A DNA stretch of 64,000 nucleotides from Enoplosus armatus (taxonomy: Eukaryota > Chordata > Actinopteri > Centrarchiformes > Enoplosidae). The stretch lies in assembly GCF_043641665.1 (NCBI RefSeq), contig NC_092180.1, forward strand, positions 11,401,891-11,465,890, written 5' to 3'. Shown piece by piece: positions 30,501 to 42,900 of the stretch. Position 1 is the first letter of the stretch. Every line of letters starts with the position of its first letter. A model generated the notes under the pieces. That model made no database searches, was not told where the DNA came from, and saw nothing but the letters and a program-made list of their open reading frames with translations. A program made the position numbers and the translations under genes.

Positions 30501-31783
30501 CAGTAGCCAGTACTGTACCAGGACTCCGTGTAAAGTATTATTGTTACTGAGTGTATGACCCTGGTGAAATTAAGTCAATTGAATTAAATTGTTCCTGGTA
30601 CATATATTCATGCAGTGATGGTGATTCTGATTTAATAAATTCAGTAGTTGCAGATACACTAAAATCCCTCAGATTGTAATGCCAACCAACTGATGCAGCA
30701 TCTAGTATCTACATGTATGTCAGTATGTCAAGTAACTTTAAGACACCTCGAGCATACAATACAATTATCAGTTTAAGCCCCATAGAATGGCGAAGGGTGA
30801 GGAGGGTTAGGGCTCAGTGGTTATGCAAAAGTCCCATTAATTTTCTCCACAGACAATGTTGGGTGACTGACAGTTGGATCACTTAGATAGGCCTGAAATT
30901 AGAGCTGAACGATTAGTTGATTAATCAATTAATCAATTAGTAGATCGTCAGAAAAAGCTGCTATATCTATTATTGAACAATCGTTTCAGACAAAACATCA
31001 AAAACTATCAAAATAGTTGTAGATTCATTTTCAGTCAACAAATCGATGAATCAACTGATGAAAGCATGTTTGATTGTTGGATGAAAAGTAGAAGGCACAA
31101 GCCTGTGGACATTAAAACGTTAGGTGAGAAGTTAATTACAACTCCCAAGGAGCATTTCGGCAAGAAAGATCCAATCACTAACTGTAAATTCTGCAACATG
31201 CGAATGTGCCAATTAATTGATTAACTGAGAAAGTGTCGATTCATTCAAATTGGCTTTCTAAACAGTCGTATTCTTTTCTATTCTATTTTACACAGCTATA
31301 TTTCCTTGAAACGCAGTGGTAAAAGGTCACTATATTTCTTTAAATAGCAATGGTCAATGGTTTTGAATGAGAGACGACATGCGAGGTAGAGCGAAAATGA
31401 CGATGGAATTTAGCAAGGAGGAAATAGATACATGGAAAAAACAATCTGCATAAACCGCTGGACATAATTGAGTATAAAGATAAGTAAAAGGGATGAGATT
31501 AAAGATTGACACACAGAAATCCTCGCCAAAATCCTGTTGCTGCTCTGCTCCTCACAAGAGGAGTCATTTGTCACCCAGCTTCCAATTTTTGAGGCACCTC
31601 ATTCACTTGGATATTACTTTCCTCCAATGCTGAGCTCCTGCCAAAGGCAACAAACACACAGATTCATTTGAATTTCCAGCTGCTCCCTGCTCTCAGGTAA
31701 ACGCTGGGAAGATCACCACCAAAAAGCAATTACAATACTCATACCACTATTTCTATCAAAGAAGTTGAAAAGACCGCCCCCCC

Positions 31784-31833
<50 letters not shown>

Positions 31834-33886
31834 ATGAGGTCCAATTTGTTCACTGTCAGTTGTTTGGCTTTTTGTCATGGAACGCATTCTTATTCATGAA
31901 AGGAACAATATTGGCACAAAATACGTATTCCTACTCAGAGCAAATACTTCTGTACACACAAAACATACAACAATAATGCAGACACGAACACGTGTCGCTA
32001 GCTTTAGGGCGGATTTGTTTTCATTATCAGATATTCTGCTGATTATTTTATCGATTTATCAATTTGTCATTTGGTTTGGTGATATTCGATTTACTGTCAT
32101 ATATGAAAATCAGCTAATGTGGAAAGCAGGAAGCAGTGAATGTATTTTTGCTTGAGAAATGACTAAAATGATTACTCAAAATGAAAATATAATAGGAGGG
32201 GTGACAAAAATTTAACTGGTGTATTACTTTTTTGGCCACTTTGGGGCAGCGCTACAAGCTGTAAACAAGATTGTTATGTTGTCAACTTATAAACTTCATA
32301 TGGGAAGTGTGTTAGCAAACAGTTATTTATACACTCTATACACAGCAGCTCTGGAGCTACATTAGCACTCATTTGAAGTTGAGTTCATGTCCACCTGATG
32401 AATCCAAGTCCAAAATTCAATCACTCTCTAGCTCTGTATTGGTCTCCACCAACTACTAAGAGCAGTAAGGGAAGGCTCTTTAAATGCTCGACTGTGTTCA
32501 GCAACTAGTTGCTAACTTTGTCTGTACGCCGTTCGGTGCTTGTTTTTTTTAGAGCATTTTAGCTGAAAACAGCTGCTTGCACGCTGAAAACATTGCTGAT
32601 AAGAGCAGTAAGTGAATCAAAGCAGTAAAGTTGCGGGCCGGAAAACTAAAACAATGAGCTAAAAGATGCTCTGTTGAGCTGATGGGACCTGCAGAGCCAG
32701 GTGATAAGTAATCCCTTTTAAATTACACAGTAATTTGATCCATAAAAATATCGATCAGAGCAGCTTAAAAAAGACACTTATCAAAACATTTAAGAGTAAA
32801 CTAAGAGTAGCACTTAAGAATGCTTGAGATTAGAGTTTCAATAGATAACCTACAGAGGCTCGGTCAAAGGAAGTACATCACCTGCACATTTGCAGGAATG
32901 CAATGACGTTTCAACTAAGAGATTTTGAGTTGTTTGGGTGTGTAGAGTTGGAAGTTTTCTCTTGGCTTTACGTTGTCAGAAACAGATGGAGCCAGAGACT
33001 ATGTTTACCCTGGTCTCTCAGCTTTGATATGCAGATGGGAAGTTCACAGAGAATGAGTGATGCTCTAGTCTGGCTGAGCTGCGTTAGAGGCCAGAGTAAA
33101 CACAGTCCTTAATGGACAGAAGAGGGGCACAGTGACTCAGATACAAGTACGAGAATGTATTGACTTTCTTAATTCCCATTCCACTTTGCCTGAATTTAAG
33201 GTCAAAGGTTCGTACTTGTCCTGCCTGATCAATGCTGTGTCTCGAGACAGCAGAGGTCATGAGTGAGCAAGCTAAGTATTGTCGATTTTTTGGAAAACTA
33301 GAGAAAAAGGGGAAAACACTGGTGGACTTTATTGTGTGATTCTGAAAATCTCTGTTAATGTGCGTCCTCACTATTCGTCTGTACAGTATGAAGAGAAGCT
33401 GGGCTGTGTTGGTATCAACGTCATGAAAAGTACAGGATGATGGTTGAAACCAAAATATTTAATGTATTTTTCGGTAATCACTTATCTTACTGGTGGGCTT
33501 TTGGTCTTGTCTGCCTATCTTTTCTGATTCAAATGAAATCCGAAAAGACGACTCTATTAGCTTCCCCCTCAATTCACTGCCTCCTTTTGAATATGATGGT
33601 GTGACGAAAGGATGTGGAACAAATAGCATTAGCGCTATGATGTTGCCTTATCTAGGTCATGATATAACCAGCCTATCTCTGAGTAATCCTCTTGTGGCTG
33701 ACACTGAATGAAAGGAATAGAATAATAAAGCACTCGATTGAGATGTCAAAACAGTCTGGCAGAATGCTATTGGGGTGGAAAGCAGGGTTTGATAAGCGCT
33801 GATGCCTTTGTTTAGGCAGCTGGGAGGGAAAGATGGACGTGTTAGCGCAGAGCTCTGCTTATATTTGGGAGCGCTGGGGTTTTCCC

Positions 33887-33921
<35 letters not shown>

Positions 33922-36900
33922 TCTCCCTCTCTCGCTCTCTCTCCCTCTTTTGCTCTTTCCCCATGCTGCCTCTCAGACAGCTTTGATCACAGTACCCTTT
34001 GAAGCAGTGTTCCAAAATGAAAACGAGGAGAAAGCAGAAGTCATCGCAAGTTCATGCCTAAACTTCCTGCAACTACTTGCAAAGTGCACATCTTCATCAC
34101 AGCATAAGCTCTGCAAGGCCTATGGAAATTATTGATGAGAACAAAATAATTGGCCATAAATCATTAATGCCATAAATCATTAATTGCAAGGCCATAATGT
34201 GTTGTTGCTATTGATCACCTCTTCTAAGCTAATGTTAATGAGTCCGAAGATGTCGTTTGAAACTTGCACTGCAGATCACCCTCGATAGATGTTACCTGAC
34301 ATTTCTGAACCCGACTACAACTGCTGTCAGTGCTGCACGATGTGGTAAAAAAAGATCATATTGTGATTATTTTGACAAATGTTACGATTTTGGTATGATT
34401 CACAATTAGAGGGAATGATCATGATGTTCATTTTCACTGACAAAACTATTAAAAGACATGATGATGTGGCATTTGTTGGGGTCTGTACCAAACAAACATG
34501 TTTTCTAACATCCGGAGAACAACATTTGTAGGCCTGGGCATCTCTGCAGCACTACTGTACTTCATTATAATGCTGTTTTGTCACACATGTCACCTTTCAA
34601 TGTCTCACATCCTCTCCATGACGTACTGGTCAGGCACAAGAGCAGCTTCAGTGGGAGACTCATTCCTCCCAAATGTACAACTGAGCGCCACAGGAAATCA
34701 TTCCTGCCTGTGGCCATCAAACTGTTCAACTCCTCCCTCTGAGTGTCACTGACACTCAGAAGAAACAGACTGGAAATCTTCTACACATACTACCTCACTA
34801 TTATTTATTCTTAAATGACAGTGCAATACATACATACATATATATATAGATATACATATACATTGCTGCTGTATATATTCTTAACTTTTTCACTTAAATA
34901 TTGTAAATGTGTATATTTTTTATTTTCTATTTCTTATTTTTATATTTTGTACATACTTTTATTTCAAAATGTATGCTGCTTTCTAATCTTGAATGGGAGC
35001 ACCGTTACTGTAAAATTTCCCCCCCGGGGATCAATAAAGTATTTCTGATTCTGATTCTGATTCATCAAAAAAGAACAGCTTCTGCGATTTGGATATTGCA
35101 CTTGGCCATATTGCGTTTTCAATAATGTTTTGATTAATTGTTCAGCCCTCACTCAACAAAAGAGCATAGCAGCATCTCTGGTTTCCTTTACCCAGGATGC
35201 TACAACAGTATTTCAGAGAAGGGTGAATATGTTTTCTTTCAGACTCACGGTGAGATGATAAGATCAATATTAGTTTCATGTCCATTCGTCTAGTGCGGAG
35301 ATAACTCTGGGAAATGTTTAGCAGACACAAAGACTGGACACAAGGGGAAAGGGTTAGTCTAGCTCTGCCAAAAGTGAAAACATACTGAAAGCCTCATAAC
35401 AGTTTTTAAGTTTTACTTACATGTTGTATTTTGCATTGTACATTGCACATGCATGAAGTACCACAGATGTGTTAAACATTTCTTCTATATAGTAACTGGC
35501 TACAACAATCACATAGGTAATTGTGTGCAACTCTGTATCATGACCCTTGTTAGCACTCATTAATTAACTCTAATGCCAGTATGAGTGTGCATGAGTGATT
35601 AGTTTTTAACTGTATTAAATCATTATTATGGTTGATTACATGTTTCTGCAGTTGTTTGTGAATTGTAATTAATTCTAAACTAAATGGTAGGTGCATTTAT
35701 ACCTGTGTATGCTAAGGCTGATGTTGTTGCTGACATTACCACTAAGTTGTGTTTAACTAGTTTCTACCTAGTTTAGTATTACATATGTACATGCACAAGT
35801 TAACTTGTCTATAACTATATCAGGGTAGCTGTTTAGTAACTGGTAATTGATAGTGATAATCTATCATCTATAAGAGATAACAGGTATTCTTGTACTGTTT
35901 TTGTGCCCTATTTCCAGTGTGTTAGATGCGGGTTATCTGCTGATTCCAAGTTCTGATCCAATACCAGTGCTCTCTTTTTCCCAAATGTATATCTGTATGA
36001 CTCAGCTCATTGGAAGAATTTTCATGTAAGGTGACATGAGGCCAGGGATTGCTGTGGCACAGTCTGCCTCGACTCAGTTAATGTAGCTGATAGCAGAAAC
36101 ACAGAATTTTATAATGGCATTGACGTCATGGCCGATATCTGATTAATAACATTAGTATCAGCATTGACACTGATCTTCGTGCATCCCTACTATGTATACT
36201 CACTCAGTATTAGTGCAGCATTAAATGCTTGAAATTATGCTACAATTCTCTTACTGCTGACAAAAAAAAATTACTTTGCTATTTAACTGTGTAATACTGT
36301 TAGTCATGACAAATTATCCAGGTAGTTTTACAGGGTTAATAGCAAGTCAGAAAACCAAGACTAAAGTGGCAATAATACCGTCAGAGATAGCAAGTACCAA
36401 TAGTACTAGAATACTTCTGTAAATAGGCTTATTGTGTCGGTCTTGAGAATCCCCTTTAAAAAAGTGAGCTCTGTCAACTACAGTTGGACAATAGGATGAT
36501 ATATACTGTGAGACGATATAAATTTGTCAACTGTCAGAGATTTTGCCATACTGTTTACGCCGAGGTAGCTGTCCTTTTGATATCTCTGGCTGTATTAGAC
36601 CACTGTGGGCAATGTTGCAAACCAGGAGCAGGACTGGTTTATGGCAATATTAGACTTGTAGATTAATTCACCATCTATGTGATAAAATACCTAGATTTGT
36701 CAAATGTTTGACTTGCTGGATTAGCTGAAAACAAACATTCCTACTTGGTTATTTAATCCATGAACAGTTTCTAAATTGATTTTCAAGGAAATATACTATA
36801 CCACTATAAATCAATATTGCAATATAAAATAACACTATACTCCTACTGTAAACTTGAATAGTCTGACAACTTAGGTTTGTTAGTTCGAAGAATATACAAT

Positions 36901-39900
36901 ACGTATGGCTGAATAAATACACAAACACATCGTTTACCAAGTGCCAAGTGGGTTACTGCTCAATGAGTTACTGACCCATTCATTAGAACGGCTGCCAAGA
37001 TCCCCCTGACACTGCTGCAACTACGGCACAATGGAGAGAAACCACTACTGTCAAACAAAGGGGTTGAATAGGGAGAGTATACATGTAGGACATATAAGAG
37101 GGACACCATGAGAGTGCTGCTCCTATGCTGCCGTCTCATCAGTAATCTCTCCTGACAGGCTTCTGTGTTGTTTAACCACATCTTTGAGATGACTGAGAGC
37201 GAGAGAGAGAAAAGATAAATAAAAACCAGATAAAAGAGAAGAAGATAAAAAGAAAAATTACACCCGAGGAGCAAATAAAAGAGATTTTACAGCCTGTCCT
37301 ACATATCAGCTGTACTAATGACTGTTGGAGTTCTCTCCGTAATAACCTGAGTAACCACCTTACCACAGGGGGTACTACATGATTTTCACCCAACCAGCTG
37401 AGACTTCTGTAATTCGGAAAAATGTAGCAAGTAACACGGGGTGCACTTCAATTGTAATCGTGCAGTGTGGCTCAATTTAGCACCTGCCTTAATTACAAGA
37501 GTAAGTCTGATCCTCGTAAATGAAAGAGAGGGTTGGGGGCGTTTTGGAAAAGGCTAGGTGCGAGCTAAATTAGCTGTGAAACTAACAAATGAAGGCAATT
37601 AGCCAGCTATCTCCAAAGTCTGTCTGCACAGTCTAATTGAGAAACCAGGCCAAAGACTATCTGGAACAACTCAACAGTTGCCTTAACTTTTTTTCTTAAT
37701 CTGTTTTGCTGACAATGGGCAACATTTAGGTAATGCTGATACGACTAATTAGAGAAGAGGCATCCCAAAAAGCCCTTCACAGAAGCTTTGTGGTATTTAT
37801 CAAGGTTTTGAAATTCAAGAGCTTTTATGTAAATGTTACGTGGGCGGATGTTTGCATTTATGTACCACAGCATGATATTTATCAAGGCAACAGCAGGGAC
37901 AGAAAACCAAAAACAGCTTGACATTACAAGAAATTACTTTTCCATTTGAACCAAATAATTGAGTCCAGAGAGTAATGATTTTGAAATGTCAGGAAACTCT
38001 GGGTGACACACAATAATCTCTTCATATTCACATTGTTTAGGATCTCATAGCAGAAAGGGGTGGTGATGAGAGACAGCCATAGTGAGAATTAAAAGGGAGG
38101 AATGAAAAGGGAGCAAATAAAAGGACACAGAGGAGGAAGAAGGGGGGGGGGGGGGGGGGGTTGTAAGTGAAGAGTAAACAAAGTGGACAAGAGAGGAGAG
38201 GAGAGAAGACGATGAGGGGAGGTGGAGCTGTGAAGAGATGAAGAGAGATGTGGATGGAGAGGATCAGGGGCAAGGATGCAGGATCTTAGAATGAGAGGAA
38301 GGAATAGCAGTTCTGTAAAAACTCAGATGACTGGGGAGGCCCTGTAGATCTGTTAATGTGATGCAATGCCTTCTCTTCTCTTCTCCGTATTTTTCTCTGT
38401 CCCTCCATTTGTTTCCGTCTCTGTATCTGCAGCTTTAGTATACTGTTGGTGAAGTGCACTGCTCTAAAATTAGTACAAACACACACACACATGAACACAA
38501 AAACATCCAAACACACTTCTCACCCCGGCAGTAGCCATCCATCTCCTCGTGGCCAATACTACAGACGCAGCGGCCCAGTGGTACCAGCCAGTCTCCATCA
38601 GCTCCACAGTACAATTTAGGTGTGTCCCTCTCCTCTGCATTCTCCACACATGCTCCCCTCACTTCCACCAGAGAGGATGAGTCCATATGCGGCACTGTGT
38701 CAGGAAATGCTGCCAGGTTCCTTAAAGTCGATGGGCAGCGTTTGTAGAATGCCTTACGTGAAAGAGAAAAACAGGAAGTTGAAGTCTTGTGAGAGAAATA
38801 AAATTGACAAGTTCATGGCTGTAGTTCATGCAAACAGAAGTCACACCACCCTGTTCACTGACCTTGACAGACACAAGTGCGATACAAGCTCCCACATCCT
38901 GGAAGGCCAAGTAGAAGCCCTTGTGTGTCACCGGCCCGACCTCCCTGACCTCAGTATTGAGGCGAAGAACGCGATCTCCAAGATCCGTCTGTGTAAAACT
39001 CTCATCTGCCGCTATGGTGTCCACCTTAAAGCCAACAACCAGCACTTTATTAGCACAATGCTACTGAATGATACCAGTAGCGCGACAGAGAACTCTCCGA
39101 TAACCAACCTTGGCATAGTCAGTAGGCCGAAACCGTGTCCCTGCAGGGAGCGGTTCATCTGTCTGCAGGTAAAAGAGGTTGAAGGTTTCCTTACAGGTGC
39201 CAGACACCCAAGGAATGGAGTTGCAGTCTCTCAGTGTGAAACGCAGCTCCACATATACCTGAGTTAGAATATAGATAAATAAACAAATTATCACAAGCTC
39301 ATTAGACATTACAAATATTTAATATTTAATAATTAATATTTTCCTGACCAGAAATAAACTGTTTCTGTCTGATAGAATAAATCCTATTGGCCTAATATTT
39401 CTAATAGCAGTGTCAATGCTATCATGCAATACAAATGTCAGGCTCAATGTTTACATATCATACAAAAATCTATTAAGTGCAAGCACCACAGCAATTAATG
39501 AATTCATAGAAAGTAATTATAAAAAGACAGCATGAAATTTGAGAGCACAAACGAGCAATAGTAAAAAGGATCACAGTTTGATAAAAGGTAACGGTTCCTG
39601 CCATTTTAAACTGCAGAATCATAAGGTTTTCAGGAGTTTGTGATACAGCTCTGTTTCAGATATAATGAGCAGCACTCCAGTGTAGTGTAGTGAAAAGACA
39701 AAATCCTGCACCATCTTTGATTTATCATGAGCTCTTCTGTATTGACTTCAATGGAGATCAGCCCCTCTCCATCACAGTGAAGTTTTTTGTTACAGTACAT
39801 CTGCCTGCCATTTTCTTCCTACCCTGATGTGTTACGTAGAAGGCTGCGTTCCCTCCAGTTAGTTCGACACTTTCCCAACCTTGAGACAATGTCACAACCA

Positions 39901-42900
39901 GGCCCTGCTTCAAGACTACCTGCTATTTGATCCAAACATCTGGCAGAGATTTCTGAACAAGTAGAGTGTGTGTCTGAGAAAGTGATGTGGTCCAGACCCT
40001 CTGTGCAGCCTGCCGCTGGATCCAGCCAGACCGTAGCCAGTTGTTCTGGTTTGGCTCCATGACGTGGCAAACCTGGAAGGTGTGAATGGGTCTGTTTTGC
40101 TCATCCATCTCTGTGATAGCGTCCCACTGTGAAAATATAGGGAGCAAATATGGCTACATTTGTAAATAACAATTGCCATATAGCAAGCAGAGCATTTGGT
40201 TAGTAACTTTATTGCCTACAATGTGAACATGGCACTAAAAACAAATAACATACAAACAGTTTAATTGAATATTTCATTCAGAAGTACAACACAACTAGTT
40301 TTACCATCTAGACAGTTTAGTTTGCGAGTAAATTTGCTAAATATGTTTCTGTTTGGCATGTATACAATAAGAGACCATCCTACTGGCATTACTAGATACC
40401 ATTAACATTTGTATAACTGGGGTGATGTTATTCTGTATGCAGACATTCAGTTATGGGTATGTATTATATTGGTTGTACTAAGCAGCAGATTAGTATCAGA
40501 TATATCAATACGGAGATCATGTTTGGAGATTACAATCCATGAACCCATGAATGATCTGGTTTCAGAGCTGCTCCATAAAATGTTCAACCTGCGCGCCTTC
40601 TATTGCATGTAGTGAAACTTAATTTCTATAGAAACATGACGTTTGTGAGACACGTCGTTAGTTTCACCAATGTTTTCAAGCTATTGCATCAGCCAGGCTC
40701 TCTCATTTGTCTGCTCCGCTTTAATGGTGTGATGATCAGGGCTTCAAAAGCCCTAATGTTTATTGACAGAACGTCTTTCTCACAACTCCTGTGGCAATGA
40801 ATGGGCAGCTGAGATTGTGTCAGTTACACAGCTGGACATGCAATTAATTATATCTCAAGAGTATGAAATACTTGATTCTGTTCCGTAAATGCCATGGTAG
40901 ACATTTACAGCATGTAAGACCTCATGTATGAATGAGACTAAACTATTATATTCAAAATGGAGACAAAACTGTGGAGGTTGAGATGCTATAAGCCAGTGAA
41001 AAAGGATTCACATTTAGCGCACACACAATCCAGAAGAATGAATAGTATTTGTAGTAATTTCGTTTCTATTTAATCGGGCAGTCGGGTTATGCTTGAGAAT
41101 AAGTAGTTTGCACGATGTGTTGTTCCTAACGGCCACAGTGTTAGGTGGTGTTAAGACAGTCTCTCGTGTAAGGCATTCATGTTGCACTCAGCTGTTCACG
41201 TGAAAAGTGACAGAAGTAGTTGTGTAACGAATGAAAAAGAGCGATAGTGAAAGTTCAAATCCTGGCACCTTTCTCACCTCCACACCACTGGCCAATCACA
41301 ATGTGAAGTGGGTGTGAATATCGGACTGTCATTTCGGAAAGTTAAAAAACGTTGACAAGCATAAAGGCATCATGAGGGAATGTGTGGGTGCTTGCTATTT
41401 AGCTAATGTGCCAACATTTCCATCTGTTTCACCAGAAACTAATTGACAATTAATTCCTGGACATACGTTCCATTAAACTTATGTTATAATCAAAGCTACG
41501 ATTGAACCAACCGTTGGAGCACTGCAAGGCTTGTTTTGGTTGTGTGTGTATTGCAGTAATATTAATATAACAGTAATGCTTTTTCACAACAGCCCGCTCT
41601 TTCCACTCTGATTCGAATGAATAGTGTCTTCCTCATCAACAAGTCCAACATTTCTATGGCCAAATGTATCACTAAGTTGCAGAGAGAAGTTGCACTCAAC
41701 AGCGTAACACACTGTGATTAACAATATATCATTATCTAAGCTGCAGACAAGAACAAACAGCAGAATGTATGCCTTCCATCATTTACAGCGGTGCCTTTTT
41801 TTATTGGTCTAGTTCATCTGATGTAATTATCACATGAACTAGACCAACGGCAAAGAGAACCACCTTAGAGGAAATACCAGATAAATACAATGCAGTTATG
41901 TGACATTTCTTAGCATACCAACTTGACAAAGATCCCTACGAACGCTCCATTGAACACCTGAAGGAGCACAATGGATTATGGGATACTTAGACACTGCAAA
42001 AGACAGTGTCCTCCTAATGTGGACAAAAGAAGACTACATATCTCAGCCACATTTGGAGAAACCTTCAAAATGAAACAGGCTATGTAAGCCTCTTCCCTTC
42101 CAGCCTTCTCCAAGACGCAGAAGACTGAAACTTCCTCCATGATAGCAGACTATCATTTCCAGGTCCACAGACGGGAGCATGGAGGACGTGAGAAAGTATA
42201 AGTAGCTAAATGGAAAGCACTCTGTGACTGCTTATTGATTTCACTCTCCGCCATGTTGATACATTATGTAATTCTGTACCTGCGATATCTGCAAAATGGG
42301 GCGTTCAATAGGAGAAAATTATCCAAAGCTGCTGTGTTGAATGTGATATGCATACTATACACACCCACACTGTGGCTGCACGGTCCTTGATGAATATCTT
42401 GAATGTGTCGCACAAAGAGCGTCCCAATAAAGTTGGATGACAGACAGAACGAGTTGAGGCAAGACACCTGAGGTAGAGTGTTCTCTAATATAAATTATTA
42501 AACAACACTTTAACCTTGACTGGAGTGTGCAAAAGCAATTAATCTTATATTAATTAAGCTATCTAAATTAGCTCTATGTGACACCCAAGGGCTAAATGAT
42601 TAATCAATCATAATAATTTCCTCTTTCATTTGGAACTCCAGCCAGCCAATAATGCTGTGCCCGTGCCTTTATTATGTTAAGTGGACTCTGAGGTACTATG
42701 TAATCATTGCAATGGGAAACATTCAAGGTAAATGAGCAAAATCTGAAAATGGAAAAAACATCTTTGTAATATAAGTGTAATTTAGTATATGTTAGTATAT
42801 GCAAACGTGGCATAGGCTTCTATTGGCATATGATTATAACAAATAATTAATTATTAGTATTTAACTCAACTCTAGACTGAGAGTCTACAGCCATGCTAGC

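Larger units (their letters stand above)
28496..38523 (-). other. epha6: epha6 intron 6
   Basis: 10,028 bp intron. It contains dispersed repeats (30905-31240, 32015-32200, 32215-32720), a LINE 3' end (34490-35065), poly-C/AC (31777-31831), a CT tract (33891-33960), poly-G (38142-38160) and possible conserved non-coding stretches near 34139-34215 and 37440-37690. No further exon was recognised. Confidence 0.8.

Noticed and set aside
30973..31224. 83-codon plus-strand open frame with a CKFCNMRMC stretch, zinc-finger-like at first glance
   Set aside because: Only one cysteine cluster, no second ligand pair, and the frame lies inside rearranged repeat fragments.
34498..34752. 84-codon plus-strand open frame as a gene
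   Set aside because: It is an out-of-frame reading of the LINE tail; the meaningful frame is the short remnant ending [14 protein letters not shown] at 34742.
38863..39108. Frameshift or pseudogene reading of the epha6 ligand-binding exons
   Set aside because: Each break has GT-AG borders, the phase is preserved, and the joined frame matches the mammalian protein without loss, so introns explain it better than damage.
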